From Gammaproteobacteria bacterium (GTDB lineage Bacteria > Pseudomonadota > Gammaproteobacteria > Pseudomonadales > Halieaceae), in the NCBI GenBank assembly GCA_024686215.1, contig JAIBDN010000023.1, forward strand, positions 1-34,585: a stretch of 34,585 bases of DNA. The letters are read 5' to 3'. This document shows, one piece after another, positions 1-8,381 of the stretch. Numbering within the stretch: the first letter of the stretch is position 1; each line of letters starts with the position of its first letter. The translations under genes and the position numbers were made by a program. The notes beneath the pieces are model-generated. The model did not search any database. It was not told the origin of the DNA and saw only the letters and a list, made by a program, of their open reading frames with translations.

Positions 1-22
1 AAGCATTATTTATATCCGCCCC

Positions 23-823
23 TCAGGAACGGTCTCCGGGAGGGTTATCCTTGATCTGGTAGTCGCGTTGCCGCTGCGGATCTAAAGTGGCAATGATCGC
101 CAGTTGCTCTGCTGTAGGCGCAATCGTTGTCGCCACCTCATCCGGGATATGCAATGCGTAGCCGGTATTTTCTTCTACCTGCTGCACACTGACGCCCGGG
201 TGTAACGATACCAGGCGAATCTGGTGCTCCGGGCCGCCAAAGTCCATCACACACAGGTCGGTGACCACCAGACGTATATCGATATCATCCAGCGCATGCC
301 CTTTCGGCAGGCGCTGCGGGTTGTAACCTATGGAAGAGACGAAGTCGCATTCACCGTCCATGAACACGCGGGTGTTATGGCTGGGCACAAAGAAGCTATT
401 GGGGTGCGAAATAGAATTCCCTGGAAAACCACGGGCGCCCAACATCATCACCTTGGGCTGCTCGTAGGTACCGCCCAGGGCCGAGGTATTGGATTGACCA
501 AATTTGTCTATCTGGGTAGGACCCAGCATAGCGTGGCGCCGGCCGCTCCAGACGTTGTCGAAAATACGCGAGAAGCCCATCCAGGTCTCGGTGGCTGGCA
601 CAAAATCATCGCCGCGCTTACCCAGGGGGTTAGGCTCACTCAACAACCAGGCCTCGGAATCGGTCATCATCAGGTCGGTATTGGTGGTTTTCATCGCCAG
701 GCTCGCTGCCAGACGCGGAATCACGCCGATGCCAGTTGCAAGTACCTCGCCATCATCGGCAAATGCTTTACTTGCGGCCACGATGCACAGTTCGGCCAGG
801 GTGTAATCTGTTGCTGTTGTCAT
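23..823 (-). CDS. ipdB: IpdB, beta subunit of steroid ring-opening CoA hydrolase (CoA-transferase fold)
   Basis: The 266-residue protein reads as a CoA-transferase family I beta subunit and resembles mycobacterial IpdB (Rv3552) as I recall it: an early TDSEAWLL block, GRRHAMLG, GNSISHPNSFFV, VVTDLCVMDFGGPEH and a closing VSLHPGVSV. In the family, IpdA and IpdB form a heteromer that hydrolytically opens the last carbocycle of the steroid nucleus (the COCHEA-CoA step) in the cytoplasm, rather than transferring CoA. It starts at an ATG with a GGAG ribosome site about 9 nt upstream and lies 20 bp after ipdA, so it is co-transcribed. It is the last operon gene visible, and more may lie off the left edge. 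A generic 3-oxoacid or glutaconate CoA-transferase is the alternative, made unlikely by the adjacent fadD3-like gene. Confidence 0.85.
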   Translation of the reverse strand: MTTATDYTLAELCIVAASKAFADDGEVLATGIGVIPRLAASLAMKTTNTDLMMTDSEAWLLSEPNPLGKRGDDFVPATETWMGFSRIFDNVWSGRRHAMLGPTQIDKFGQSNTSALGGTYEQPKVMMLGARGFPGNSISHPNSFFVPSHNTRVFMDGECDFVSSIGYNPQRLPKGHALDDIDIRLVVTDLCVMDFGGPEHQIRLVSLHPGVSVQQVEENTGYALHIPDEVATTIAPTAEQLAIIATLDPQRQRDYQIKDNPPGDRS

Positions 824-843
824 TGTCCTGTTCTCCGGGCCAA

Positions 844-1719
844 TCAGTAGTTGGGAAGTTCAAGAGCGTGAATGGCCGCCAGGCCGCCCACGTTTTGCTG
901 GTATTCCTCTTCCGAGGCACCCAGGAACTGCGCACAGTAACCGGCGAAGCCCGCCTCATCCTTGGCCGAGGCGGTATAGGCCTTGAAATGGGGTACGTCA
1001 AAGCCATAATGCGGACTGCAGGAGCTGGGATGGGCGCCGCCGGGAATCGGCACTACGCCGGTAGTGGCTGCACGCTCCCAGTGCACCAGCCGCGCCTGGG
1101 CCGGGTCGTGGAAGAACTCTGTCGCCACCAGCTCATCACAGGACACAAAGGTCTTGTCTGCGGCGCGCGCATACCAGTCATCCATATAGTGGTCAGCGCC
1201 GGCAATCTGGCACACGCCACGCTGGTCTGCCCTGTCCACATGCAACAGCGAAACATCCAGCTTTAACGCCGGCATGGCCACCCATTCCTTGTCGTCGTAG
1301 GGGCTGTCTATCACTTTTATATCCGGGTTTTTACCAACAATGTCCGTGCCCAGGCCCACCTCGGTAGGTATAAACGGCAGGCCCCAGGCCGCCGCACGCA
1401 GGCCCAATAACAGCATGCCCTCATCAATTTCCATCACCTCGATAGCACCGCTCTGCCGCGCCTGACGGAAATACGGCTCCAGCGGGATGAAATCCAGGGA
1501 GACAAAAGCGAACACCACTTTCTTCACCTTCCCGGCGGCACACAACATGCCCACATCCGCGCCACCATAGGACACAATAGTGAGATCCTTCAGCTCGGAG
1601 CGCAGAATTTCACGTACCAGGGCCATGGGCTTGCGCCGGGGACCCCAGCCACCTATGCCAATGGTCATACCATCGTGCAGTTGCGCCACCACCTCGGCCG
1701 CGCTCATTTGCTTATCCAT
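844..1719 (-). CDS. ipdA: IpdA, alpha subunit of steroid ring-opening CoA hydrolase
   Basis: The 291-residue CoA-transferase family I alpha-type protein matches IpdA (Rv3551 in mycobacteria, about 292 aa) in length and blocks: GMTIGIGGWGPRRKPMALVR near residue 20, VSYGGADVGMLCAAGKVKKV near 50, the EIDEGMLLLGLRAAAWGLPF segment near 100, and PGGAHPSSCSPHYGFD near 230. It pairs with IpdB to open the final steroid ring as a CoA thioester, feeding beta-oxidation. The ATG is preceded by a strong purine-rich GGAAGGA site. It sits 15 bp after the second AsnC-type regulator gene and 20 bp before ipdB. Motif recognition is from memory, without an alignment. Confidence 0.87.
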   Translation of the reverse strand: MDKQMSAAEVVAQLHDGMTIGIGGWGPRRKPMALVREILRSELKDLTIVSYGGADVGMLCAAGKVKKVVFAFVSLDFIPLEPYFRQARQSGAIEVMEIDEGMLLLGLRAAAWGLPFIPTEVGLGTDIVGKNPDIKVIDSPYDDKEWVAMPALKLDVSLLHVDRADQRGVCQIAGADHYMDDWYARAADKTFVSCDELVATEFFHDPAQARLVHWERAATTGVVPIPGGAHPSSCSPHYGFDVPHFKAYTASAKDEAGFAGYCAQFLGASEEEYQQNVGGLAAIHALELPNY

Positions 1720-1734
1720 TTATCCTTCCTTCTC

Positions 1735-2202
1735 TCAACTGACGATGCGCGCCATGCGATAGTCATGTTTTACAAAATTTACGCCCAGGGTGCTTTCGGT
1801 GCGACGCACCCCGGCAATAACGTTGATGCGCTGGTGTAAAAATTCCGCCAGGTGTTCCGTGTTGCGCACCATGGTGATGGCCAGGATATCCGAGCGCCCC
1901 AACATCACCCCGACAAAACCCAGTTCAGTAATCTCGGCCAGTGCCCGGGCCACGCCGCGGGTCTGATCACTGCGCTCCACCTCTATCCAGATGTAAGCCA
2001 GAGCGGCATCGCGAAAGCGGTCTATATTGGTAACCGCAGTAATGCGAATCAGCTTCTCTTCTTCCATGCGCTTGACCCTGGCGCGCACTGTGCCTTCGGT
2101 GACGCCCAGCTCACCGGCGATCTGTCCGTTACTCACCCGCGCATCCCGGGACAGGCGCGCCACGATGGCCTTATCCACCTCATCCAACTTACGCCGGGTC
2201 AT
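1735..2202 (-). CDS. Lrp/AsnC-family transcriptional regulator (second of a tandem pair)
   Basis: A 155-residue protein with the standard Lrp/AsnC layout: an N-terminal winged helix-turn-helix (about residues 8-55, with LGVTEGTVRARVKRMEEE as the recognition region) and a C-terminal RAM/AsnC ligand-binding domain (about 65-145). Family members bind DNA as dimers to octamers and sense amino acids or small metabolites. Its ATG start lies inside the end of the upstream regulator gene (14-nt overlap, different frame), so the two are translationally coupled. Being embedded between fadD3 and ipdA suggests it controls steroid-nucleus catabolism, possibly sensing a CoA or acid intermediate. The ligand is unknown. 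Confidence 0.85.
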   Translation of the reverse strand: MTRRKLDEVDKAIVARLSRDARVSNGQIAGELGVTEGTVRARVKRMEEEKLIRITAVTNIDRFRDAALAYIWIEVERSDQTRGVARALAEITELGFVGVMLGRSDILAITMVRNTEHLAEFLHQRINVIAGVRRTESTLGVNFVKHDYRMARIVS

Positions 2203-2686
2203 GCAAGGGCACCCAGTCAGGCTGGTTTTTCAATACATCCAGGGCCAGCGCCGGGGTCAGGCGACGCACGCCGGGCGTGCCGGCCAGCTGCTGGCTGATC
2301 AGCTCGTCAAGGGCCGTCTGGTCCTCGGCCACCACCAGTATCTCCACATCGTGGGTACCCACCACCACGTTCACCGAAAACACCTCAGGAATCGCGGCCA
2401 GATCCCTGGCCACCGCTTCCGGGGAACGGTTTTCCACCTGTACCCCGATAGCCAGCAACATGTCGTAGCCAGCTGCCTCAATATCCGTAACCGCCACCAC
2501 GCGCATGGTGTTGGACTCTTCCAGGCGCCGCACCCGGGCACGCACCGTGGCCTCGGTCACACCCAGCTCACGGGCAATGGCGCGGTAGGGCATACGCCCA
2601 TCGGCGCGCAGCAGCTCGATAATCGCGTAGTCCGTATCGTCCAGTTCAATCAACGCAGGGACAGTACTGGCGGCGAGATCGTTCAC
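2189..2686 (-). CDS. Lrp/AsnC-family transcriptional regulator (first of a tandem pair)
   Basis: A 165-residue Lrp/AsnC protein. The helix-turn-helix covers roughly residues 18-62 (DYAIIELLRADGRMPYRAIA, LGVTEATVRARVRRLEE), followed by an effector domain (IGVQVENRS, VVGTHDVEILVVAED). The GTG start at 2686 overlaps the fadD3 stop (TGA at 2685-2683), which is classical coupling, and no better start is visible without running deep into fadD3. It resembles its neighbour at 1735-2202 in architecture and in the recognition helix (VTEATVRARVRRLEE against VTEGTVRARVKRMEE), which suggests an old duplication and possible mixed oligomers. It probably autoregulates the operon through the palindrome upstream of fadD3 (inference). 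Confidence 0.85.
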   Translation of the reverse strand: MNDLAASTVPALIELDDTDYAIIELLRADGRMPYRAIARELGVTEATVRARVRRLEESNTMRVVAVTDIEAAGYDMLLAIGVQVENRSPEAVARDLAAIPEVFSVNVVVGTHDVEILVVAEDQTALDELISQQLAGTPGVRRLTPALALDVLKNQPDWVPLHDPA

Positions 2687-4266
2687 TGCGACTCCTGCGC
2701 CGCCCGCTCACGCAACTCGTTCTTCAGCACCTTGCCACCGGCATTCATCGGGAATTCGTCCACAAAACGCACTGAGCGCGGCACCTTATAATTGGCCATA
2801 GTGTCGCGCGACCAGTCGATCACGGCCGCCTCGTCGAGCTCAACGCCCGGCGCACACACAATATAGGCGCGAGCCACCTCGCCCATACGCTCATCCGGCA
2901 CGCCGATTACCGCGGCCCTGGCCACGCCGGGCATACTGCACAGGCTGTTTTCGATTTCCGCCGGATAGCAGTTGAAGCCACCGACAATAAACATGTCCTT
3001 GATGCGATCGGTGATGCGCACATAGCCATCTTCATCCATCACCCCCACATCACCGGTCTTCAACCAACCATCCTCAGTGATATTGCGCGCCGTCTCTTCG
3101 GGGTTATCCAGATAGCCCTGCATAACATTGAAGCCGCGACACCAGATTTCACCTTCGCTGCCGGCGGCAACCGGACTGCCCTGCGCGTCCACGCATTTCA
3201 TTTCCACCCCGTCCATGGCACGCCCAGAGGTATGGGAAATGCGCTCGGGAGAATCGTCAGCCCGGCAGATGGACACCACACCACAGCTCTCGGTGAGTCC
3301 GTAGGCGGTCACCACTACCTCAAAACCCAGCTCTTGCCGCATCTGCTCTACCAGGGAAACTGGCACAGGCGCCGCCCCGGTCACTGCGAGGCGCAGGCTG
3401 GACAGGTCAAACTCAGCGCGCCGCGGGTGGGCCAGTAAGGACTGATAGATAGTCGGTGGCCCGGGGATCATGGAAACCTGCTCGCGGGGTATCTGCTCCA
3501 GTACCGTGTCCAGGTCAAAGCTCTTCACCGGCAGCATCCGCGCACCGCGAATGATTGCCGCCAGCCACCCGGCCTTGTAGCCAAAGGAATGGAAAAATGG
3601 GTTGATAATCAAGTAGTTATCATCAGAGCGCAGACCCACCGTGGCGCTCCAGGTTTCAAAGGTACGAATATTCTGGCCGTGACTGGTGATCACGCCCTTG
3701 GGCTTGCCGGTGGTGCCCGAGGTGAACAGGATATCCAGGGTATCTTGCGCGGTTAGATTGTCCGCACGCCGGGTGACTTCCGCTTCCGGGACGTCCGCTC
3801 CCGCGGCCAGGAAGTCCTGCCAGTCCACGGCACCCTCGGCACTACCCTCCAACATAACCGTTTGCTGCAGGTCCGGCAGTGCCTGTCCGTGCAATTGCTG
3901 CGGATAGCAGACCCCGAGAAAGTCGCCCACGGTGAACAGCAGCTGCGCAGCACTGGCCTGCAGGATATAGGCGGCCTCGGAGCCCTTCATACGGGTATTC
4001 AGCGGCACCAGCACCCCGCCGACGCTCTGCGCGCCGATGGCGGCAATAATCCACTGGTAAATATTCGGCGCCCAAATGGCAATGCGCTCGCCTTGCTCCA
4101 AACCCGCAGCAATAAAGGCCCGGGCGGCCTGCACGCGGGCGGCATCAAGTTCGGCGTAGGTGATATTGATCTCACCATCGGTAATAGCAATGCGCTGACC
4201 GTAAGTGTCAGCGGCGGCGGCGACCACTTGCGGCAAGGTACGGGGCTGGTAGGAATCTACTGACAT
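2683..4266 (-). CDS. fadD3: FadD3-like acyl-CoA synthetase for the steroid C/D-ring propanoate (HIP)
   Basis: A 527-residue ANL-superfamily adenylating enzyme. Visible core motifs: the P-loop-like ILFTSGTTGKPKG, INPFFHSFGYKAG, PGPPTIYQSLL, YGLTESCG, DGWLKTGDVG, ITDRIKDMFIVGGFNCYPAEIE and the C-terminal catalytic lysine region NAGGKVLKNEL. FFHSFGYKAG, PGPPTIYQSLLAHP and DLSSLRLAVTGAA closely match mycobacterial FadD3 as I remember it. FadD3 activates HIP, the bicyclic propanoate left after A/B-ring removal, to HIP-CoA, the entry to C/D-ring degradation; ipdAB acts later in the same route and is in this operon. The ribosome site before this ATG is weak. A general medium-chain ligase is the alternative, less likely given the context. 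Confidence 0.85.
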   Translation of the reverse strand: MSVDSYQPRTLPQVVAAAADTYGQRIAITDGEINITYAELDAARVQAARAFIAAGLEQGERIAIWAPNIYQWIIAAIGAQSVGGVLVPLNTRMKGSEAAYILQASAAQLLFTVGDFLGVCYPQQLHGQALPDLQQTVMLEGSAEGAVDWQDFLAAGADVPEAEVTRRADNLTAQDTLDILFTSGTTGKPKGVITSHGQNIRTFETWSATVGLRSDDNYLIINPFFHSFGYKAGWLAAIIRGARMLPVKSFDLDTVLEQIPREQVSMIPGPPTIYQSLLAHPRRAEFDLSSLRLAVTGAAPVPVSLVEQMRQELGFEVVVTAYGLTESCGVVSICRADDSPERISHTSGRAMDGVEMKCVDAQGSPVAAGSEGEIWCRGFNVMQGYLDNPEETARNITEDGWLKTGDVGVMDEDGYVRITDRIKDMFIVGGFNCYPAEIENSLCSMPGVARAAVIGVPDERMGEVARAYIVCAPGVELDEAAVIDWSRDTMANYKVPRSVRFVDEFPMNAGGKVLKNELRERAAQESQ

Positions 4267-4307
4267 AGTGATAGCCGTGAACGCAGTCCTGAGTTGCTGG
4301 GAGGGCT

Positions 4308-4336
4308 ATAGTAGTCAGTTATTCAGTGTTTTGAAA
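4308..4336 (-). promoter_or_regulatory. Candidate sigma70-type promoter for the fadD3-asnC-asnC-ipdAB operon
   Basis: On the minus strand a TTTCAA element (4336-4331) is followed after 17 bp by TACTAT (4313-4308), about 42 bp upstream of the fadD3 ATG. The -35 match is poor, which would fit an activated promoter, since an inverted repeat lies directly upstream. This is a sequence match only. Confidence 0.35.
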
Positions 4337-4342
4337 TGGAAT

Positions 4343-4372
4343 TTCGTAGAATATCTAATTATATTTTACGAA
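4343..4372. promoter_or_regulatory. AT-rich imperfect palindrome, candidate AsnC/Lrp operator
   Basis: TTCGTAGAATAT (4343-4354) and ATATTTTACGAA (4361-4372) are inverted copies with one mismatch, separated by six bases. Long AT-rich imperfect dyads are typical Lrp/AsnC family sites, and two such regulators are encoded in the operon whose start lies about 75-105 bp downstream. The dyad ends 7 bp upstream of the candidate -35 element, an activator-like placement. Confidence 0.5.
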
Positions 4373-4443
4373 TAGTGCAAATAGTTATATGAGGCTACTG
4401 CCTATAGACCGGATGGTTGTTTGGCAGAGGCACACCGGTCGTC

Positions 4444-4466
4444 GTGGCGACCCTATGGGTCGCCAC
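4444..4466. terminator. Perfect 10-bp stem-loop downstream of the acyl-CoA ligase gene
   Basis: GTGGCGACCC (4444-4453) pairs exactly with GGGTCGCCAC (4457-4466) around a three-base loop, about 28 bp past the stop codon of the minus-strand ligase at 4494-6122. No T-run follows on either strand, so it is not a canonical intrinsic terminator. It may stabilise the mRNA 3' end or act as a protein-binding palindrome. Confidence 0.4.
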
Positions 4467-4493
4467 CACTGCTTACACGCGTTGCCAGTTTGC

Positions 4494-6122
4494 TTACTCA
4501 GGAAAAGAAAAGTCCTTGAACTGCTCCCGCAAAGCCACCTTCTGCAGTTTCCCGGTCGCCGTATGGGGTAGCTCATCGACAAATTCAACAGCCTCGGGCG
4601 TCCACCACTTGGCGATTTTGCCGTCAAACCAGGCCAGCATCTCCTCGGCGCTCAAATCCTCACCCCCGGGGCCGCGCACCACGATCAACAGCGGGCGTTC
4701 ACTCCAGCGTGGATGAAAGTGGCCGATCACCGCCGCCTCTGCCACCTTGGGGTGATCCGTGGCGACATTTTCCACCTCGATTGAAGAAATCCACTCGCCC
4801 CCGGACTTGATCACGTCCTTGGTACGGTCAGTGATGGCCATATAGCCCTGCGGATCTATGGTCGCCACGTCACCGGTTTCGAACCAGCCATCTCCCTCGT
4901 GTGCATCTGAATCTTCCAGCTTGTAGTAACTGGAACAGACCCACGGACCGCGCACCTTGAGCGAACCGAACGCCACGCCGTCCCAGGGCAGATCATTACC
5001 CTCGTCATCGACGATTTTCATTTCTACACCGAATATCGGGCGGCCCGCCTTGAGGCGGACCTTGGCAAACGCTTCATCACTGTAATCTTCGCGCGACGCG
5101 GGACTGGTATTGACGCTGCCCAACGGGCTCATTTCGGTCATTCCCCAGCCCACGCGGGTTTGCACGCCGTAGGTATCCAGGTCTTCCATAATCGACAACG
5201 GGCAGGCCGCACCACCAACGATAATACGGTCCAGGGATTCCACCTGTTTGCCCGTGGTCTTTAAATGGGCGATCAGGCCCAGCCAGACGGTGGGCACACC
5301 CGCTGACATGGTGACCCCCTCCTCATTGATCAGTGCCGCCAGTGTTTCACCGTCGCCCATCTTGTTGCCGGGGAACACCAGTTTAGCGCCGGCAATGGGA
5401 CAGGAATAAGGATTGCCCCAGGCGTTGACGTGAAACATCGGCACGATGGGCATTACCACATCCCGGGCAGACAGGCCCATGGCGTCCGGCATCATGGTGG
5501 CGTAGGCATGTAACAAGGTAGAGCGGTGTGAATACAGCACACCCTTGGGGTTACCTGTCGTGCCGGAGGTATAGCACAGGGCACACGCGGCGTTCTCATC
5601 CAGTTGCGGCCAGTCGAATTGCTCTGACTCATTGGCCAGCAAGGTCTCATAGCAATGCACGTTAGCCAGGCTGGTCTCTGGCATATGCGCCTCGCTGGTC
5701 AGTACTATCCAGCCCTTCACCGTCGGGCACTCGCCCGCCAGACCCTCTACCAGTGGCACAAAGTCCGGATCCAGTAACACGTACTGGTCTTCCGCGTGAT
5801 TGATGATGTACACCAACTGCTCTGGAAACAGCCGTGGATTAACCGTGTGGCAAACATAGCCACTACAGGATGCCGCATAATAGGTTTCAAAGTGCCGATA
5901 GTCATTCCAGGCCAGGGTCGCGATGCGCTCCCCCTGGTCCAGATTCCATCGCGCCATAACGTTCGCCAGTTGGCGCGTTCGGGCAAAAGCATCTCTGTAG
6001 TTGTAGCGATGCCGGGGGTTGTCCCGCGTGACCGAGACGATTTCAGTATCACCATTCACACGCTCAGCATGCGTAATGATTGAAGCAATAGACAAGCCTG
6101 AGTCCATCATCAAACCGTTCAT
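4494..6122 (-). CDS. AlkK-type medium/long-chain acyl-CoA ligase
   Basis: A 542-residue ANL-family acyl-CoA synthetase with ALCYTSGTTGNPKGVLYSH, PMFHVNAWG, GWGMTEMSPLG, DGWFETGDVATID, ITDRTKDVIKSGGEWISS and a C-terminal PHTATGKLQK lysine. The FHVNAWG and KSGGEWISS signatures are typical of the AlkK/medium-chain fatty-acid ligase group. It would activate free fatty acids, or steroid side-chain acids, to CoA esters via acyl-AMP in the cytoplasm. The ATG at 6122 has a GAGGA site about 7 nt upstream. It lies 38 bp after the hydrolase gene and is probably transcribed with it and fabV. Substrate chain length cannot be read from the sequence. Confidence 0.85.
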   Translation of the reverse strand: MNGLMMDSGLSIASIITHAERVNGDTEIVSVTRDNPRHRYNYRDAFARTRQLANVMARWNLDQGERIATLAWNDYRHFETYYAASCSGYVCHTVNPRLFPEQLVYIINHAEDQYVLLDPDFVPLVEGLAGECPTVKGWIVLTSEAHMPETSLANVHCYETLLANESEQFDWPQLDENAACALCYTSGTTGNPKGVLYSHRSTLLHAYATMMPDAMGLSARDVVMPIVPMFHVNAWGNPYSCPIAGAKLVFPGNKMGDGETLAALINEEGVTMSAGVPTVWLGLIAHLKTTGKQVESLDRIIVGGAACPLSIMEDLDTYGVQTRVGWGMTEMSPLGSVNTSPASREDYSDEAFAKVRLKAGRPIFGVEMKIVDDEGNDLPWDGVAFGSLKVRGPWVCSSYYKLEDSDAHEGDGWFETGDVATIDPQGYMAITDRTKDVIKSGGEWISSIEVENVATDHPKVAEAAVIGHFHPRWSERPLLIVVRGPGGEDLSAEEMLAWFDGKIAKWWTPEAVEFVDELPHTATGKLQKVALREQFKDFSFPE

Positions 6123-6160
6123 TGATTGTTCCTCATTAGAATTATGTTTTGATTAAAAAA

Positions 6161-6997
6161 CTAGATTTCCAGCATTTCCCAGCTGTCATCGCCCGGGTGA
6201 TGCAGGGCGCGGTTTTCCTGATTAAGCTTGATCAGATGCGCGCTCAGGGAGAGTTTTGCCATCTTGTGCAGGCTGGTATCCACGTCGTCATAGACAACTT
6301 TGACCAGTTGATCCAGCGAGGTACGGCCCACCTGTTGCAGACTTGCAATGACTTTGTTCTCGCGCTTGAGCCGGTGATTAACCAGCCACTCCACGACAGC
6401 CCGGGAGTCTTCCATCAATTCGCCGTGACCCGGCGCAATCCACTTCAAAGAATAACGCAGCAACAATTGCAAGGATTCGATATAGGCCTTCATATCGCCA
6501 CTGGGGGGAACGATGACCACAGTGGAGCCGTTCATAATGTGATCACCGGCGAACAGCATCTTTTCCTCTTCCAGGAAGAAGCAAAAGTGGTTACTGACGT
6601 GCCCGGGTGTATGCACGGCGCGCAAGGTGAATTCCGGTGTGGCCAATACATCGTCGTGTTGTAGTTCACTGTCGGGCTTGAATGTATCGTCCTGGAACAT
6701 ATCATCCGCGGGCGAAGCGCCGATGACCTGCGCACCCGTGGCCTCGGCCACCGCCTGCCAGGCGGGGGAATGGTCCGGGTGAGTATGCGTACACACAATC
6801 CAGCGGATACGCTCACCCGCTGTTTTCAAAATGGCATCTACGTGTGCAGGGATTGCCGGACCGGGATCCAGCACCGCGACTTCCTCGTCTCCCAGCAGGT
6901 AGGTGTTAGTGCCAGGCCCGGTCATCACCCCCGCATTCGGTGCAACGATACGCCGCACCCGGCTGTTTAGTCTGAACGGTACCCCGTGATCCAGCAC
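6161..6997 (-). CDS. Metallo-beta-lactamase-fold hydrolase, LACTB2-like
   Basis: A 278-residue MBL-fold protein. The metal-binding motif THTHPDHS has H71, H73, D75 and H76; further ligands are in HTPGHVSNH, LFAGDHIM and APGHGE. After the MBL core, a C-terminal helical segment (about residues 205-278, RENKVIASLQQVG and onwards) resembles the BLACT winged-helix domain of LACTB2-like proteins. Members hydrolyse thioesters, lactones or RNA, so the substrate is open. The context (fabV upstream, acyl-CoA ligase downstream) favours a CoA-thioester or related lipid role. The GTG start lies 4 bp after the fabV stop, implying coupling; there is no strong ribosome site of its own. Confidence 0.75.
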   Translation of the reverse strand: MLDHGVPFRLNSRVRRIVAPNAGVMTGPGTNTYLLGDEEVAVLDPGPAIPAHVDAILKTAGERIRWIVCTHTHPDHSPAWQAVAEATGAQVIGASPADDMFQDDTFKPDSELQHDDVLATPEFTLRAVHTPGHVSNHFCFFLEEEKMLFAGDHIMNGSTVVIVPPSGDMKAYIESLQLLLRYSLKWIAPGHGELMEDSRAVVEWLVNHRLKRENKVIASLQQVGRTSLDQLVKVVYDDVDTSLHKMAKLSLSAHLIKLNQENRALHHPGDDSWEMLEI

Positions 6998-7001
6998 CGC
7001 G

Positions 7002-8192
7002 TTAGACCATATTACTTATGCTGATGTTAGGGTTCACCTCGGCCTCGTAATCGACGCCATCGACCTCAAAGCCAAACAGTTGCAGGAATTCACGCTTGTA
7101 GCCGTCGAAATCAGACAGGGTTCTCAGGGTTTCCGTATTGATGTCGTCCCACAGTGCCGCCACAGCCGCCTGGATCTCTGGGTCCAGTTCCTTGCGATCA
7201 GCGCGCAGGCGGCCCTCCTCATCGAGATAGGGACTGTCGTTATACAGCGAATCCCGAAACAGCCCATCCACCTGCTCGATACAGCCCTCATGTATGCCCT
7301 GCTCTTTCATTACCTTGAACAGCAGCGCCAGGTAAATCGGCATGGCAGGAATAGCGGCACTGGCCTGGGTAACCACGGCCTTGAGCACCGACACCCGTGC
7401 ATCACCGCCTTTGGCGGCCAGACGCTCACGAATATTCACCACGCGCTTGTCCAGGTCTTTCTTGGCAGCACCGATGGTGCCGTGCCAGTAGATATCCCAG
7501 GTGAGCTTTTCACCGATATAGGTATACGCTGTGGTCTTGGCGCCGTCAGCCAGTACCCCGGCATCGTCCAGCGCATCAATCCACATCTGCCAATCTTCAC
7601 CGCCCATCACCGCAACGGTGTTATCGATCTCTTCCTGGTTGGCCTCCTCCAGGTGGAAGTCCTGCACCTCGCCCTTGTCCGTGTTGACGCCTTTTTGCAC
7701 CGCATCGCTACCGATGGGCTTGAGCGTGGAGTTATGCACCACGCCGGTCACCGGGTGCACCCGACGGGGCGCGGCCAGGCTATACACCACCAGATCTACC
7801 TGTCCCAGGTCTGCCTTGATGGTCTCTATGGTCTTTTGCTTGATCTCGTCGGAGAACGCATCGCCGTTAATACTTTTGGCATACAGGCCGTCTTCCTCGG
7901 CGAACTTATGGAATGCTGCGGAGTTATACCAACCAGCGGTACCGGGCTTTTTTTCGCTCCCTTCTTTTTCGAAGAAAATACCCAGGGTGTCAGCTCCGGC
8001 ACCAAATGCCGAGGTGATCCGTGACGCCAGGCCGTAACCTGTGGAAGCACCGATAACCAGCACCTTTCTGGGACCGTTCTCTATGGGACCATTGCCCTTC
8101 ACATAATCCATCTGCTTTTTGACATTGGCTTCACAACCAACCGGATGTGTGGTGATACAGAGAAATCCGCGTACGCGTGGCTTGATGATCAT
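7002..8192 (-). CDS. fabV: FabV-type NADH-dependent enoyl-ACP/trans-2-enoyl-CoA reductase
   Basis: The protein starting [24 protein letters not shown] is a clear FabV/TER family member of 396 aa (the family is about 398). The active-site Y-X8-K pair is at Y235 and K244, the numbering I recall for characterised FabV. The nucleotide-binding [11 protein letters not shown] lies near residue 48. FabV reduces the 2,3 double bond of enoyl-ACP or enoyl-CoA, completing fatty-acid elongation, and is the triclosan-tolerant alternative to FabI. The ATG at 8192 was chosen because the open frame upstream (to 8294) adds 34 residues with no family similarity. It is the first gene of a probable fabV-hydrolase-ligase operon and is divergent from miaE. 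Confidence 0.93.
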   Translation of the reverse strand: MIIKPRVRGFLCITTHPVGCEANVKKQMDYVKGNGPIENGPRKVLVIGASTGYGLASRITSAFGAGADTLGIFFEKEGSEKKPGTAGWYNSAAFHKFAEEDGLYAKSINGDAFSDEIKQKTIETIKADLGQVDLVVYSLAAPRRVHPVTGVVHNSTLKPIGSDAVQKGVNTDKGEVQDFHLEEANQEEIDNTVAVMGGEDWQMWIDALDDAGVLADGAKTTAYTYIGEKLTWDIYWHGTIGAAKKDLDKRVVNIRERLAAKGGDARVSVLKAVVTQASAAIPAMPIYLALLFKVMKEQGIHEGCIEQVDGLFRDSLYNDSPYLDEEGRLRADRKELDPEIQAAVAALWDDINTETLRTLSDFDGYKREFLQLFGFEVDGVDYEAEVNPNISISNMV

Positions 8193-8381
8193 GGGCTCGT
8201 TAATCCTGAATAGCGTCAATTTTGGCGCACAGGGATACAAACGAGGCCCCGCGCGCATCGGCAGTTTAGCATATTGGCCACAACACGAAACCACTGTGCG
8301 TGCGCCTGTAAGCGTTGTATCTTGTGTTCGCTGCGCACATGCAGTTCAATACGCTCCCTGCCGCCACAACCTGTTCAGCAC
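8193..8381. promoter_or_regulatory. Divergent promoter region between fabV and miaE
   Basis: The 189 bp between the two divergent starts must hold both promoters. I found no pair of -35/-10 elements close enough to consensus to name, and no conspicuous palindrome. The miaE start has no obvious Shine-Dalgarno sequence. Confidence 0.4.

Noticed and set aside
8192..8294. Longer fabV N-terminus from 8294
   Set aside because: The extra 34 residues have no family similarity, and [10 protein letters not shown] is the standard FabV N-terminus.
8274..8381. Extended miaE N-terminus
   Set aside because: Cysteine-rich residues unlike the family; ATG 8382 gives the expected length.
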